Both the position numbers and the translations under genes were made by a program. From a virus: a DNA stretch of 64,000 nt. The notes beneath the pieces are model-generated. The model saw only the letters and a program-made list of their open reading frames with translations. It was not told where the DNA came from and did no database searches. The stretch covers positions 1-64,000 of IMG/VR virus record IMGVR_UViG_3300032241_002679; one strand, written 5' to 3'. Shown here piece after piece: positions 43,817 to 52,231 of this stretch (the stretch's first letter is position 1; each line of letters starts with the position of its first letter).

Positions 43817-44398
43817 ATGTCCTTAAAATCTGAACAAATAGTTAAAAATACTAAGAAGTATTTTCAAACAGCTACTGATAATGGGTTTATGAATGAAGAT
43901 CTCATCAAATTTTTGGGTGAGGACTTTATTAAAGCACCCGCATCTACAATGAAAAATCTTCATAATGCTTTTGAAGGTGGTTTAGTTGATTACTTGTTAA
44001 ACGTAACAAAATTTGCTATTAATTTTAACAATTCATTACCCGAAGAAATGAGGGTTGATCAAAAATCTCTTATTAAAGTATGTTTTTTACATCAAATAGG
44101 AAAGGCTAAAATGTATAAGCCTTGTACATCAGAATGGCATATTGAAAAACAGGGTAAGATGTATGAATTTAATGAAAATTCTGTGTCAATGCGTGTCAGC
44201 GAACGTTCAATTTATTATGCGACTCAGCATGGTATACAATTTACTGATGAAGAATATTCAGCGATTTTAAACTTTGATAAAGTTGATGATAAAATGGCCG
44301 AATACCACAATACAATGCTTGGGGATTTATTAAAAACAGCTTCATTATTCACAATTAAACATTTAAAACAAAAATATAATGAAAACCAATCTAGATAA
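43817..44398 (+). CDS. HD-like phosphohydrolase-type protein
   Basis: 193 residues from ATG 43817; a TTG start at 43772 is open but less likely. It has the helical pattern LHNAFEGGLVDYLLNVTKFA ... KVCFLHQIGKAKMY ... SIYYATQHGI ... AEYHNTMLGDLLKTASLF. This resembles an HD-domain fold with partly changed metal residues (HQIGK in place of HD-x-GK). Catalysis is therefore uncertain. It lies next to dUTPase and the purine enzyme locus, so nucleotide metabolism is a reasonable guess. Confidence 0.55.
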   Translation: MSLKSEQIVKNTKKYFQTATDNGFMNEDLIKFLGEDFIKAPASTMKNLHNAFEGGLVDYLLNVTKFAINFNNSLPEEMRVDQKSLIKVCFLHQIGKAKMYKPCTSEWHIEKQGKMYEFNENSVSMRVSERSIYYATQHGIQFTDEEYSAILNFDKVDDKMAEYHNTMLGDLLKTASLFTIKHLKQKYNENQSR

Positions 44399-44948
44399 AA
44401 TGAGGGAAAAGATTTTTAAATTAATTGATTCTAATAGTAATTATAGTATTGAAGATTTTAATGCTGAATTTGCCCAAGTTAATCATGTTGAAAATTATAA
44501 AATTGCTTTAAATTTTGAGAATAAATCAAATAATCCAAATCCAGAGTATGCAACTGCTGGTTCTTCTGGATTTGATTTAAGAGCAAATCTTGAAAAAGAT
44601 GTCTGGATAGGTAAGGGTAAAAGAGAAATTATACCAACAGGATTATATTTTGAAATACCTGAAAATTTTGAAATACAAATACGTCCTAGAAGTGGTTTAG
44701 CTGCAAAAAATGGTATAACAGTACTAAACACGCCTGGGACAATTGATGCTGATTACAGGGGTGAAATAAAAATAATCCTTATTAATCATGGTGAAATACC
44801 ATTTTGTGTTAAACATGGTGATAGAATTGCACAAGCTGTGTTTGCATCTGTCATTGGCGAGAATGTTGTTAATTTGTCACAAGTAGATAAAATTTCAGAT
44901 AATACACAGCGTTCGTCTGGCGGCTTTGGTAGTACAGGTTTACATTAA
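44379..44948 (+). CDS. dut: dUTP pyrophosphatase (dUTPase)
   Basis: 189 residues. Motif 1 AGSSGFDLRA, motif 2 IRPRSGLAAKNG, motif 3 NTPGTIDADYRGEIKIILIN, motif 4 GDRIAQAVF, and motif 5 RSSGGFGSTG are all present and in order. An extra N-terminal helix of about 35 residues precedes the domain. It converts dUTP to dUMP and pyrophosphate, as a trimer. The start overlaps the HD-like gene by 20 bases. Confidence 0.95.
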   Translation: MKTNLDKMREKIFKLIDSNSNYSIEDFNAEFAQVNHVENYKIALNFENKSNNPNPEYATAGSSGFDLRANLEKDVWIGKGKREIIPTGLYFEIPENFEIQIRPRSGLAAKNGITVLNTPGTIDADYRGEIKIILINHGEIPFCVKHGDRIAQAVFASVIGENVVNLSQVDKISDNTQRSSGGFGSTGLH

Positions 44949-44961
44949 TTTAAATTAATTT

Positions 44962-45729
44962 ATGAAATTAGATTTTAACGATTTATTAATTGTTCCACAA
45001 AAAATCACTTCAATAACCTCTAGATCAATGGTTAATCCATTTGCTAAAGATTATCTTCCATTAATGACTGCTCCAATGGATACTGTTATTGATAATAATA
45101 ATAGTGATGTATTTTTTAAAAACAAAATTAGAGTTTGTTTTCCCAGAGGAATTTATGCTGAAAGAGGGTTTAAGTCTTTTTCTATCTCAGAAATGGCTGA
45201 ATTAGTTCAACAAAATAATATAAAGCCTGATAACAGTTACTTAATTGATATAGCAAATGGTCATATGAAAAATGTTTTAGAATTGGTTAAAACAATAAAA
45301 GAAAAATATCCTAATTTAAAGTTAATGGTCGGCAACATTGCTAATCCTGAAACATTTGCTTTATTATCTGATGCTGGTGCTAATTATATTAGAGTTGGTA
45401 TAGGCAATGGCGGAGGATGCATTTTAGAAAATTCTATTGTTTCAACTAAGTCGGGGGATAAACCAATTCAAAATGTCGAAATAGGCGATTATGTTTTAAC
45501 CCACACTGGTGAATATAAAGAAGTAATTAGCACAATTGCATATCCCAGTCGTGAAGAACTTATAAAAATTAACAACACGATATCAACTAAAACACACGAA
45601 TTTTATGTATTAAATAAGATTTATAAAGATTTAGTTGACGATGATAATATTCATAATTATGCTGAATGGATTAAAGCCGAAAATCTAACTAACGAATTTT
45701 TTTTATTGGAATATGATGAGAATGATTAA
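44962..45729 (+). CDS. IMPDH/GMP reductase-family N-half fused to a split intein N-part
   Basis: 255 residues. Residues 1-152 are the N-terminal half of a TIM-barrel IMPDH/GMP reductase (LDFNDLLIVPQKITSITSRS, PLMTAPMDTV, LMVGNIANPETFALLSDAGA, YIRVGIGNGGG). Cys at 45418 starts the intein N-part of 103 residues: CILENSIVSTKSGDKPIQNV, then EIGDYVLTHTGEY, STKTHEFYVLN (block B TxxH) and the acidic ending LLEYDEND before the stop. It pairs with the intein C-part encoded at 46778. An endonuclease gene lies between. The product is expected to join by protein trans-splicing. Confidence 0.92.
   Translation: MKLDFNDLLIVPQKITSITSRSMVNPFAKDYLPLMTAPMDTVIDNNNSDVFFKNKIRVCFPRGIYAERGFKSFSISEMAELVQQNNIKPDNSYLIDIANGHMKNVLELVKTIKEKYPNLKLMVGNIANPETFALLSDAGANYIRVGIGNGGGCILENSIVSTKSGDKPIQNVEIGDYVLTHTGEYKEVISTIAYPSREELIKINNTISTKTHEFYVLNKIYKDLVDDDNIHNYAEWIKAENLTNEFFLLEYDEND
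45418..45726 (+). other. Split intein, N-part
   Basis: 103 residues from Cys1 to the stop. The sequence closely follows the IMPDH-1 split intein N-part as I remember it (TLI/STIA, EEIISING/EELIKINN, TKNHEFYVI/TKTHEFYVL, RWVHAEEL/EWIKAENL). No endonuclease domain. Confidence 0.9.
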
Positions 45730-45747
45730 CCTTTTAATAGGTTCGAC

Positions 45748-45755
45748 ATATTTAT
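45748..45755 (+). promoter_or_regulatory. Candidate late promoter octamer overlapping the endonuclease start
   Basis: ATATTTAT whose last two bases are the first two of the ATG at 45754. If it is a promoter, the transcript would start inside the gene, so it may instead be chance or serve the downstream intein C-part. Confidence 0.2.
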
Positions 45756-46800
45756 GATAAAACCCATTATGTTGAAGAAACTTTTTAATAAAAAAAATAT
45801 TTGTCTAGAATGCCAGGAATTTTTTAATAAAGATACCGACAATAAAAATTTTTTATCTTTTACTAGTCATTTAAAAACACACCATGGTATGTCTAATGAG
45901 GAATATTATCGTAAATATTATCTAAAAAATAGTGAGGGTCTTTGCGCTTGCGGATGCGGTAATAAAACCACATTTCATAAAGGTAAATATTTAAAGTATT
46001 TTTCTGACCATAAAAATTATATTACTCAGACAGATTTAACACTCTTAAAAATTAAAAAATCTAAAGAAAAATATAATAAAATTTCTAGTTTATTAAAAAA
46101 AACAGGTATAACATTTGATGAATTAAAAAAAACATATGATGAATTTATTAATTTAGAAAAACCAATTAGTGTTTTATCGAAAGATTTATCAATTGATTTT
46201 AGAACATTAAAGGATTATTGGTTAAAAGTTGGTTTAATTGAAAATAAAGAAATTTTTAAACGGACATGCTTAAAATCTCAAACTAAATGGCTAAATAAAC
46301 CATTGGTTCCAAATGATAATATTGTTGAAAATTTACGGTCTAAATTATTTTTAATTAAAGAACTTTTAAATAGGTCGGATAAAGTAACTTTTAACCAAAT
46401 AATTACTGTTATAGATTTAAAACTTAATAAAAATTATCTTGGTTGGTTTCTAAAGGAAAATCTGACATCTACAGAGTTAAAAAAGGTTAAATTCATTAAA
46501 CACAGTCAAATTGAAATTGATTTTCTTAATTTATTAAAATTTTATTTCGATAAATCGGTTTTAGGTTCTTTTGAGCTTGATGGTAAAATTTTTGATTACA
46601 AATTGGGTAAAAATATTTTAATTGAATTAGATGGCGAATATTGGCATTCATCCGATGAAACTAAAATCAATGATAAATTAAAAAATGAAATAGCTAAGTC
46701 TAATGGATTTACTCTAATTAGAGTTAATGATAAACATGTTAAATCATTAGATTTTTTAAATAATTTAAAAAATATATATGAAAAAATTAAAAAAATATAA
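45754..46800 (+). CDS. Vsr-like homing endonuclease between the split intein halves
   Basis: 348 residues. The N-terminus has zinc-binding features (CLECQEFF ... HLKTHHG and CACGCGNKTTFHKGKY..H). The middle is helical with a DNA-binding-like segment (KPISVLSKDLSIDFRTLKDY). The C-terminus is the nuclease core: KHSQIEIDFLNLLKFYF, SFELDGKIFDYKLG, ILIELDGEYWHSSDE, and FTLIRVNDKHV, the Vsr-like EDxHD arrangement. It overlaps the intein C-part gene by 23 bases. The place and family match the endonucleases reported in 'fractured gene' loci. It probably targets intein-less copies of the IMPDH gene. Confidence 0.85.
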   Translation: MIKPIMLKKLFNKKNICLECQEFFNKDTDNKNFLSFTSHLKTHHGMSNEEYYRKYYLKNSEGLCACGCGNKTTFHKGKYLKYFSDHKNYITQTDLTLLKIKKSKEKYNKISSLLKKTGITFDELKKTYDEFINLEKPISVLSKDLSIDFRTLKDYWLKVGLIENKEIFKRTCLKSQTKWLNKPLVPNDNIVENLRSKLFLIKELLNRSDKVTFNQIITVIDLKLNKNYLGWFLKENLTSTELKKVKFIKHSQIEIDFLNLLKFYFDKSVLGSFELDGKIFDYKLGKNILIELDGEYWHSSDETKINDKLKNEIAKSNGFTLIRVNDKHVKSLDFLNNLKNIYEKIKKI

Positions 46801-46915
46801 ATTAAAAGAAATTGAAACTATTGAGTTTATAAATACTGAGTCATATAATATGTTACATGATATAACAGTTGATAAAAATCATTCCTATCAAGTTAACAAT
46901 AATATTGTTCATAAT
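46778..46915 (+). other. Split intein, C-part
   Basis: 46 residues, MKKLKKYKLKEIETIEFINT through LHDITVDKNHSYQVNNN, then IVHN before Cys at 46916. Blocks F and G are intact (HN then a nucleophile). It is an acceptable partner for the N-part 45418-45726 in length and sequence. Confidence 0.9.
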
Positions 46916-47449
46916 TGCCTCACAACTCAAAATACGGGTGTTGGATATCCAATGGCATCCCTAATTAAAGAATGTTATGAGGTATCACTGTCATTAAAGA
47001 ATCCAGCTTATATTGTTGCTGATGGTGGAATGCAGACATATAGTGATGTTATAAAAGCTTTAGCATTAGGCGCTGATTATGTAATGCTTGGTAGCATTTT
47101 TAATAAAGCACTTGAATCTGCTGGTTCTAATTATTTATGGAAAAAAATAAGAGTTCCACAAATAATTGCTAATAAAGCTTATAAATTCGGTGTTCCTGTT
47201 TATAAGAAGTTTCGTGGAATGAGTACTAAAGAAGTTCAAAAGAAATGGGGTTCTAAGAATATTAAAACTAGCGAAGGTGTAATACGATATAGAAAAGTGG
47301 AGTACACTCTTGGTCAATGGTGTGAAAATTTTGAACATTATTTACGCTCAGCTATGAGCTATACAAATGCTAAAAATTTAAAAGAATTTATTGGCCAAGT
47401 AGAATTGATTGAGATAACAAATAATGCGTATAAAAGATTTAATAAATGA
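46778..47449 (+). CDS. Split intein C-part fused to the IMPDH/GMP reductase C-half
   Basis: 223 residues. After the 46-residue intein C-part, 177 residues give the second half of the barrel: CLTTQNTGVGYPMASLIKEC, IVADGGMQTYSDVIKALALG, ADYVMLGSIFNKALES, FRGMSTKEVQKKWGS and a C-terminal KVEYTLGQW...AMSYTNAKNLKEF. The first Cys after the splice point lines up with the family's catalytic Cys. The spliced enzyme would be about 329 residues, without CBS domains, so the fold is IMPDH/GMP reductase and the exact reaction is open. The end overlaps the next gene as ATGA. Confidence 0.9.
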   Translation: MKKLKKYKLKEIETIEFINTESYNMLHDITVDKNHSYQVNNNIVHNCLTTQNTGVGYPMASLIKECYEVSLSLKNPAYIVADGGMQTYSDVIKALALGADYVMLGSIFNKALESAGSNYLWKKIRVPQIIANKAYKFGVPVYKKFRGMSTKEVQKKWGSKNIKTSEGVIRYRKVEYTLGQWCENFEHYLRSAMSYTNAKNLKEFIGQVELIEITNNAYKRFNK

Positions 47450-49092
47450 TAACAGTAGTATATTGTACTAGAGAGACAAAACCAAAACATAAAGAGCATA
47501 TAATTAAGACATCTGGTCTTGGTAAAGATATTGAAATTATTGAAATAATAAATCATGGAGAGGGATTAACGAAACCATATAATCGTGGTTTATCTCAGGC
47601 CAAGAATGATATTATTGTTTTTATGCATGATGATGTTGAGATTGAAACAACTAGTTGGGGTAAAAAATTATTAAAAACTTTTGAAAAAAATTCGGATTAT
47701 GGTATTATAGGTGTTGCTGGTACGAAAAATATGCCTAGTAGCGGTCGTTGGTGGGATGATAGGAATAAAATGTATGGTAGGGTAAAACATACGAGCCAAG
47801 GTAAAACTTGGCTTTCGGCTTATTCAGAAGACATAGCAAATGATGTTGAAGATGTAATAATTGTGGACGGTTTATTTTTTTGTGTTAATAGAAAAAAAAT
47901 TAAAAATAATTTTGATGAAGAATTTACTGGGTTTCATTTTTATGATATTAGCTTTTGTTTTCAAAATTTTTTAAATGGTTGTAAGTTAGGTATAATAACT
48001 AATATAAGGGTCAATCATATGTCTATTGGTATGACAAATGATGAATGGGAAGATAACAGACAATTATTTATAAAAAAATATTCCGATAAGTTACCAATAA
48101 CAATTAAAAGAACAAACTTTAAACATAAAAAATTAAAAATATTAATTGGTTGTTTAAGTTTTTCAAATTTTACTGGTTCTGAATTACATGTTTTTGAATT
48201 AGCAAAGGCTCTTACTAAAAATAATTGTGATGTAACCATCTGTTCTACGTTAGGTAATCCTCTTGTGAGTCTTGCTAAACAGTACAGCATTAAAGTCTGT
48301 GATATGAAAGAACCGCCTAATTTTAAATTAGGTGATGGTAAATGGCAATTAAACACTCCTGAAGGACTTGTAACATCAAAAGAAAATACCTTATATAAAA
48401 TATCCGATGAAAGATTTGATATAATACATTCTAACCACAAACCAATCACCGAATTTTTATTAAAAATATATCCAGATATTCCATTTATTTCAACAATACA
48501 TTCTGAAGTAATTGCATTAGAACAACCAGTTATTTCTGATAATATAAAAAAATATATTGCAATTAGACCTGAAATTAAAGAATATTTAATTACAAATTTT
48601 AATATATCACCAGATAAAATTGATGTTATTTACAATCCAATAGATATAAATAAATTTAAAATAATCAATAATACAATTAAAAGGTCTAAAAAAATTTGTT
48701 TATTTGTTGGTACAATAGATTATTTACGTAAAAATACAATACAGGATTTAATTAATACTACACGAGATAATAATGAAGAACTTTGGATTGTTGGTAAAAA
48801 AAATGATACATATTTAGAGAATATGATACAGAATGAATCACATGTTAAATATTTTGAACCAACATATAATATTGAAAAGTATGTACAACAATGTGATTAT
48901 ACGGCAGGTATTTTATTAGGCCGCACAACAATTGAGGGATGGTTATGTGGAAAAAAGGGTTGGATCTATAATGTCGATGAGTTTGGTAATATTAAATCAA
49001 AAACATTACATGATGTACCTGAGGATGTCAAAAAGTTTGGTTCTGATTCTGTTGCTAGTGATATAATTGAAATTTATAAAAGTTTATTATAA
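47446..49092 (+). CDS. Two-domain glycosyltransferase (GT2-like plus GT4-like)
   Basis: 548 residues. Residues 1-220 are GT-A/GT2-like: MITVVYCTRETKPKHKEHII, IEIINHGEGLTKPYNRGL, and the metal site IVFMHDDVEIETTSWG, then WWDDRNKMYGR, GLFFCVNRKKI. Residues about 230-548 are GT-B/GT4-like: KILIGCLSFSNFTGSELHVF, VTICSTLGNPL, HSNHKPITEFLL, VIYNPIDINKFK, ICLFVGTIDYLRKN, and GRTTIEGWLCGKKGW. The C-terminal GT4 half often transfers the second sugar. The ATG overlaps the IMPDH stop. It starts the glycan cluster. Confidence 0.82.
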   Translation: MITVVYCTRETKPKHKEHIIKTSGLGKDIEIIEIINHGEGLTKPYNRGLSQAKNDIIVFMHDDVEIETTSWGKKLLKTFEKNSDYGIIGVAGTKNMPSSGRWWDDRNKMYGRVKHTSQGKTWLSAYSEDIANDVEDVIIVDGLFFCVNRKKIKNNFDEEFTGFHFYDISFCFQNFLNGCKLGIITNIRVNHMSIGMTNDEWEDNRQLFIKKYSDKLPITIKRTNFKHKKLKILIGCLSFSNFTGSELHVFELAKALTKNNCDVTICSTLGNPLVSLAKQYSIKVCDMKEPPNFKLGDGKWQLNTPEGLVTSKENTLYKISDERFDIIHSNHKPITEFLLKIYPDIPFISTIHSEVIALEQPVISDNIKKYIAIRPEIKEYLITNFNISPDKIDVIYNPIDINKFKIINNTIKRSKKICLFVGTIDYLRKNTIQDLINTTRDNNEELWIVGKKNDTYLENMIQNESHVKYFEPTYNIEKYVQQCDYTAGILLGRTTIEGWLCGKKGWIYNVDEFGNIKSKTLHDVPEDVKKFGSDSVASDIIEIYKSLL

Positions 49093-49093
49093 T

Positions 49094-49993
49094 ATGGGGA
49101 TATTAAAAGATTGGTTTAAAAATAAAGTAGCGTCATTAGGTATATCATTATCAAATGTCGAAAAAAATTTATTGAGTCAGGATAAAAAGAGTCTTGAGGA
49201 TGATACTAAACAAGTACAGAGACATTTACAAGGAACTTTACTCGATTCTTTATTACATGGTGAATTGACACAAGAAGTAAAAAATTTGAGATGGAGGACG
49301 TATAAGATATATAAAGAAATGTCCAAATACAAACCTACATTTAGTTATTTAAATGATGACGATGATAATCCACCTGAAATGATTAATATAGAAACTGTAG
49401 ATAAAAAAAAATATATTAAAAATATAAAGGTTGATGATTATGATAATTATGATTTAGAATTATCATTTAATAATATTCGCAGTACTCTTAATCTTACTGA
49501 TGCCATTGAAACTGAAATAACCTTAAAAGATTATGACGCAAAAATAAAGGGAGATGTTTCGTTAAAAATAAATAGGAATTTTATTCCAAAATTTTATATT
49601 GAAAATTTTACAAAAAAATTAAATATAAGAACTATTGATGACAAAAATAAACTTTTAGAATTCTACGTATCAAAATATTCTGATATGTATAATCCTCAAA
49701 CAAATGTTTTTATTAATCAAATTAAAAAGATTATAAATAATGGCCCCTCTAATCATAATTTTTTGGAGTTTGATGAGGTTGGTTTTATGACAAATAATAC
49801 AATTGGAGCTGATGATTTTTTATTATATACATATGATAACATTTTTTTTGATAAAATAGTTGAATTTGATGGTTATTATGTTATCAAATTTAAAGCTAAA
49901 GTTTTAATTAATGGTGAGGATTTATTAAAAGATTTTGTACAAGAAGAATTGGAAAAAAAATATGATAACAAAGAAACAAAAAAAGTGAAATGA
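49094..49993 (+). CDS. Hypothetical phage protein in the glycan cluster
   Basis: 299 residues from ATG 49094; an upstream start at 49067 is in frame but overlaps the glycosyltransferase. It begins MGILKDWFKNKVASLGISLS, then NLLSQDKKSLEDDTKQ and LLHGELTQEVKNLRWRTYKI, with charged helices and then beta-rich sequence (VSLKINRNFIPKFYIENFTK, NNTIGADDFLLYTYDNIFF, YYVIKFKAKVL). It does not look like a glycosyltransferase. I recognise no family; it may be a structural protein in the middle of the cluster. Confidence 0.5.
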   Translation: MGILKDWFKNKVASLGISLSNVEKNLLSQDKKSLEDDTKQVQRHLQGTLLDSLLHGELTQEVKNLRWRTYKIYKEMSKYKPTFSYLNDDDDNPPEMINIETVDKKKYIKNIKVDDYDNYDLELSFNNIRSTLNLTDAIETEITLKDYDAKIKGDVSLKINRNFIPKFYIENFTKKLNIRTIDDKNKLLEFYVSKYSDMYNPQTNVFINQIKKIINNGPSNHNFLEFDEVGFMTNNTIGADDFLLYTYDNIFFDKIVEFDGYYVIKFKAKVLINGEDLLKDFVQEELEKKYDNKETKKVK

Positions 49994-50610
49994 GTTTTAA
50001 CAAATATTTTGATAAATTATATTGTATAAATTTGGATAAAAGACCTGATAGATGGTTAGAGGCGAAGAATGAATTTAATAAATTTAAAATTGAGAATGTT
50101 GAGCGTTTTAGTGGTGTTGATGGCAATGAGTTAAAACAGAATTTAAAAATTCTTAATGGTGAAGCTGGTATCTTATTAACACATATTAATTTAATTAAAA
50201 AATGTTTGGATGATAAAGTTTCAAATGTTTTAATATTTGAAGATGATGTCATTTTTACAAATGAAATTAATTATTTAGATGACTATATGAATAAATTACC
50301 TAAAGATTGGGATATGATTTATTTTGGTGGTAATCATATATATGGGCCTAAGCCTATAAAAATAAATGATAAAATATTAAAAATTGATAGTACAGTTGCT
50401 TTACATTGTGTCGGAATAAAAAATACTGTTTTTGAACAAATATTACAACTTTTACCAAAGATGGCAAAACAAGTTGACGCATATTATACTATTATACAAA
50501 AGAGTTTTAATGCTTATTGCGTAACACCAAATATTGCAATACAAAGAAGGGGTTTTAGTGATATCCAAAATAAGATTGTTGATTATAGAAATTTTTTTAT
50601 TAATGAATGA
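49990..50610 (+). CDS. GT25-family (LPS-type) glycosyltransferase
   Basis: 206 residues. The start FDKLYCINLDKRPDRWLEAK, then ERFSGVDGNEL, then GEAGILLTHINLIKKCL and the metal site NVLIFEDDVIFT are the GT25 signature. The end has DAYYTIIQKSFNAYCVTPNI. It transfers a sugar from a nucleotide donor, probably in an LPS-like or virion glycan. Overlaps both neighbours as ATGA. Confidence 0.82.
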   Translation: MSFNKYFDKLYCINLDKRPDRWLEAKNEFNKFKIENVERFSGVDGNELKQNLKILNGEAGILLTHINLIKKCLDDKVSNVLIFEDDVIFTNEINYLDDYMNKLPKDWDMIYFGGNHIYGPKPIKINDKILKIDSTVALHCVGIKNTVFEQILQLLPKMAKQVDAYYTIIQKSFNAYCVTPNIAIQRRGFSDIQNKIVDYRNFFINE

Positions 50611-51422
50611 AAAATCAATTAATTATATTTTCAAAAAATAGGGCTTGTCAGTTAAACTTATTGTTAGATTCGTTAAAGATAAATTCAGGAGATTTATTTG
50701 ATAATATAGCTGTTCTTTACACTTTTAATGAGGAATACAGAAGTGGATATGAAAAATTAAAATTAATACAACCAGCAATAAATTTTAAATTAGAACGTAA
50801 TTTTAGAAATAATTTATTATCATTAATAAATGATAATTATGAGGCCACTACATTCATGGTCGATGACGCAATTCTATTCAGACCAATTATAGAAAAAAAA
50901 ATAGATATTATAAAATCAGTAATTGAAGATTCTGTTATATTTTCTTTAAGATTAGGTCAAAATTGTGTTTATTCTCACCCCGCAAATTTACATTATACTT
51001 TAAATGATCATGAAATCGATAATAAGTATATAATTTTTGATTATACCAAACAACAAATTGGGGATTTTAAATATCCGTTATCAACCGATGGTCATATTTT
51101 TAATACTCAATTAATTAAAAATTTGCTAGTTGAAATTGATTTTATTAATCCAAATACACTAGAACATAGTTTACAAAAATTTGTTAATTCAAATTTTATA
51201 CCCAAGATAATTAAATGTTTTATTGACTCAAAATTAGTCAGCGTTCCTGTCAATTTGGTTAATAATGTATTTAAAAATAGACATGGGCTAGAATTCGGTA
51301 TTTCTGAAAATGAATTAAATAATAAATTTTTATCAAATGAAATTATCGATATAAATTTATTGGATTTTTCAAACATAAATGGTCCGCATAAAGAAATAAA
51401 ATATGTCTTTAAGAAAAGTTAA
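50607..51422 (+). CDS. Glycosyltransferase-like protein (GT-A type)
   Basis: 271 residues. The start QLIIFSKNRACQLNLLLDSL, then VLYTFNEEYRSGYEKLKLIQ, and a DxD-like site TTFMVDDAILFRPI indicate a GT2-like GT-A fold. Later motifs are LRLGQNCVYSHPANLHYTLN and PLSTDGHIFNTQL. The pattern of 'SLRLGxN...' is shared by glycosyltransferases of capsule clusters. Sugar specificity is unknown. Confidence 0.68.
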   Translation: MKNQLIIFSKNRACQLNLLLDSLKINSGDLFDNIAVLYTFNEEYRSGYEKLKLIQPAINFKLERNFRNNLLSLINDNYEATTFMVDDAILFRPIIEKKIDIIKSVIEDSVIFSLRLGQNCVYSHPANLHYTLNDHEIDNKYIIFDYTKQQIGDFKYPLSTDGHIFNTQLIKNLLVEIDFINPNTLEHSLQKFVNSNFIPKIIKCFIDSKLVSVPVNLVNNVFKNRHGLEFGISENELNNKFLSNEIIDINLLDFSNINGPHKEIKYVFKKS

Positions 51423-52230
51423 AATTATCGATACTAATTTTGCTCACGCAAAATATAGTACTGATTATCAAGAATCAAAATATATTGAATGGGTGCGAAA
51501 CATACCACCCAATAATGATGAAATAATATTCTTTACTGATAATTCAATGTATAATGTTGATAAAATAAAAAATTGCAAGAAAATAGGTATGTTAATGGAA
51601 CCTAAGGCGATAAATTTTAATATATATGACTGGATCAGTAAAAATCACAATAAATTCGATTTAATTTTAACATATGATAAAGCATTGATTAATAATTTTG
51701 ATAATATTGAATTTTATCCGCACTGTGGTTGTTGGATTAAAGAAAAAGATCATAAAATTTACGATAAATCAAAGTTATTATCTATTGTTGCTTCAAATAA
51801 ATCTCAGACAAATGGTCATAAATTAAGGCATATAGCTATTTCAGAATTGAAAGAAAAAAAATTTGATTTAGATGTCTTTGGTAGAGGGTATAATTCTATT
51901 GATTATAAATTAACTTCATTAAAAGATTATGCCTTTTCATTAATAATTGAAAATAGTCGCTCTGATTATTATTTTACTGAAAAATTAATAGATTCATTTG
52001 TCACTGGAACTGTACCAATTTACTGGGGGTGTCCTTCTATTGGTAATTTTTTTAACTTAGACGGTATGATAATTTTTGAAGATATTAAAGATTTACTTTG
52101 TAAAATAAATTTATTATCTTTTGATAAATATAATAAAATGTTACCAGCTATTAAAGAAAATTTTATTAAGACAAAAGAATTTTTAATAGCTGAAGATTGG
52201 ATTTACAAAAACACTAATATATTCAAATAA
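51403..52230 (+). CDS. GT10-like (fucosyltransferase-fold) glycosyltransferase
   Basis: 275 residues. The C-terminal donor-binding part is characteristic: KLLSIVASNKSQTNGHKLRH, DVFGRG, then YAFSLIIENSRSDYYFTEKL, IDSFVTGTVPIYWGCPSIGN. This is the GT10 alpha-1,3-fucosyltransferase consensus ('FxLxxENS...YxTEKL..A...G.VPIYWG'). The donor may be GDP-fucose or a similar sugar. Overlaps the previous gene by 20 bases. Confidence 0.82.
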   Translation: MSLRKVKIIDTNFAHAKYSTDYQESKYIEWVRNIPPNNDEIIFFTDNSMYNVDKIKNCKKIGMLMEPKAINFNIYDWISKNHNKFDLILTYDKALINNFDNIEFYPHCGCWIKEKDHKIYDKSKLLSIVASNKSQTNGHKLRHIAISELKEKKFDLDVFGRGYNSIDYKLTSLKDYAFSLIIENSRSDYYFTEKLIDSFVTGTVPIYWGCPSIGNFFNLDGMIIFEDIKDLLCKINLLSFDKYNKMLPAIKENFIKTKEFLIAEDWIYKNTNIFK

Positions 52231-52231
52231 T

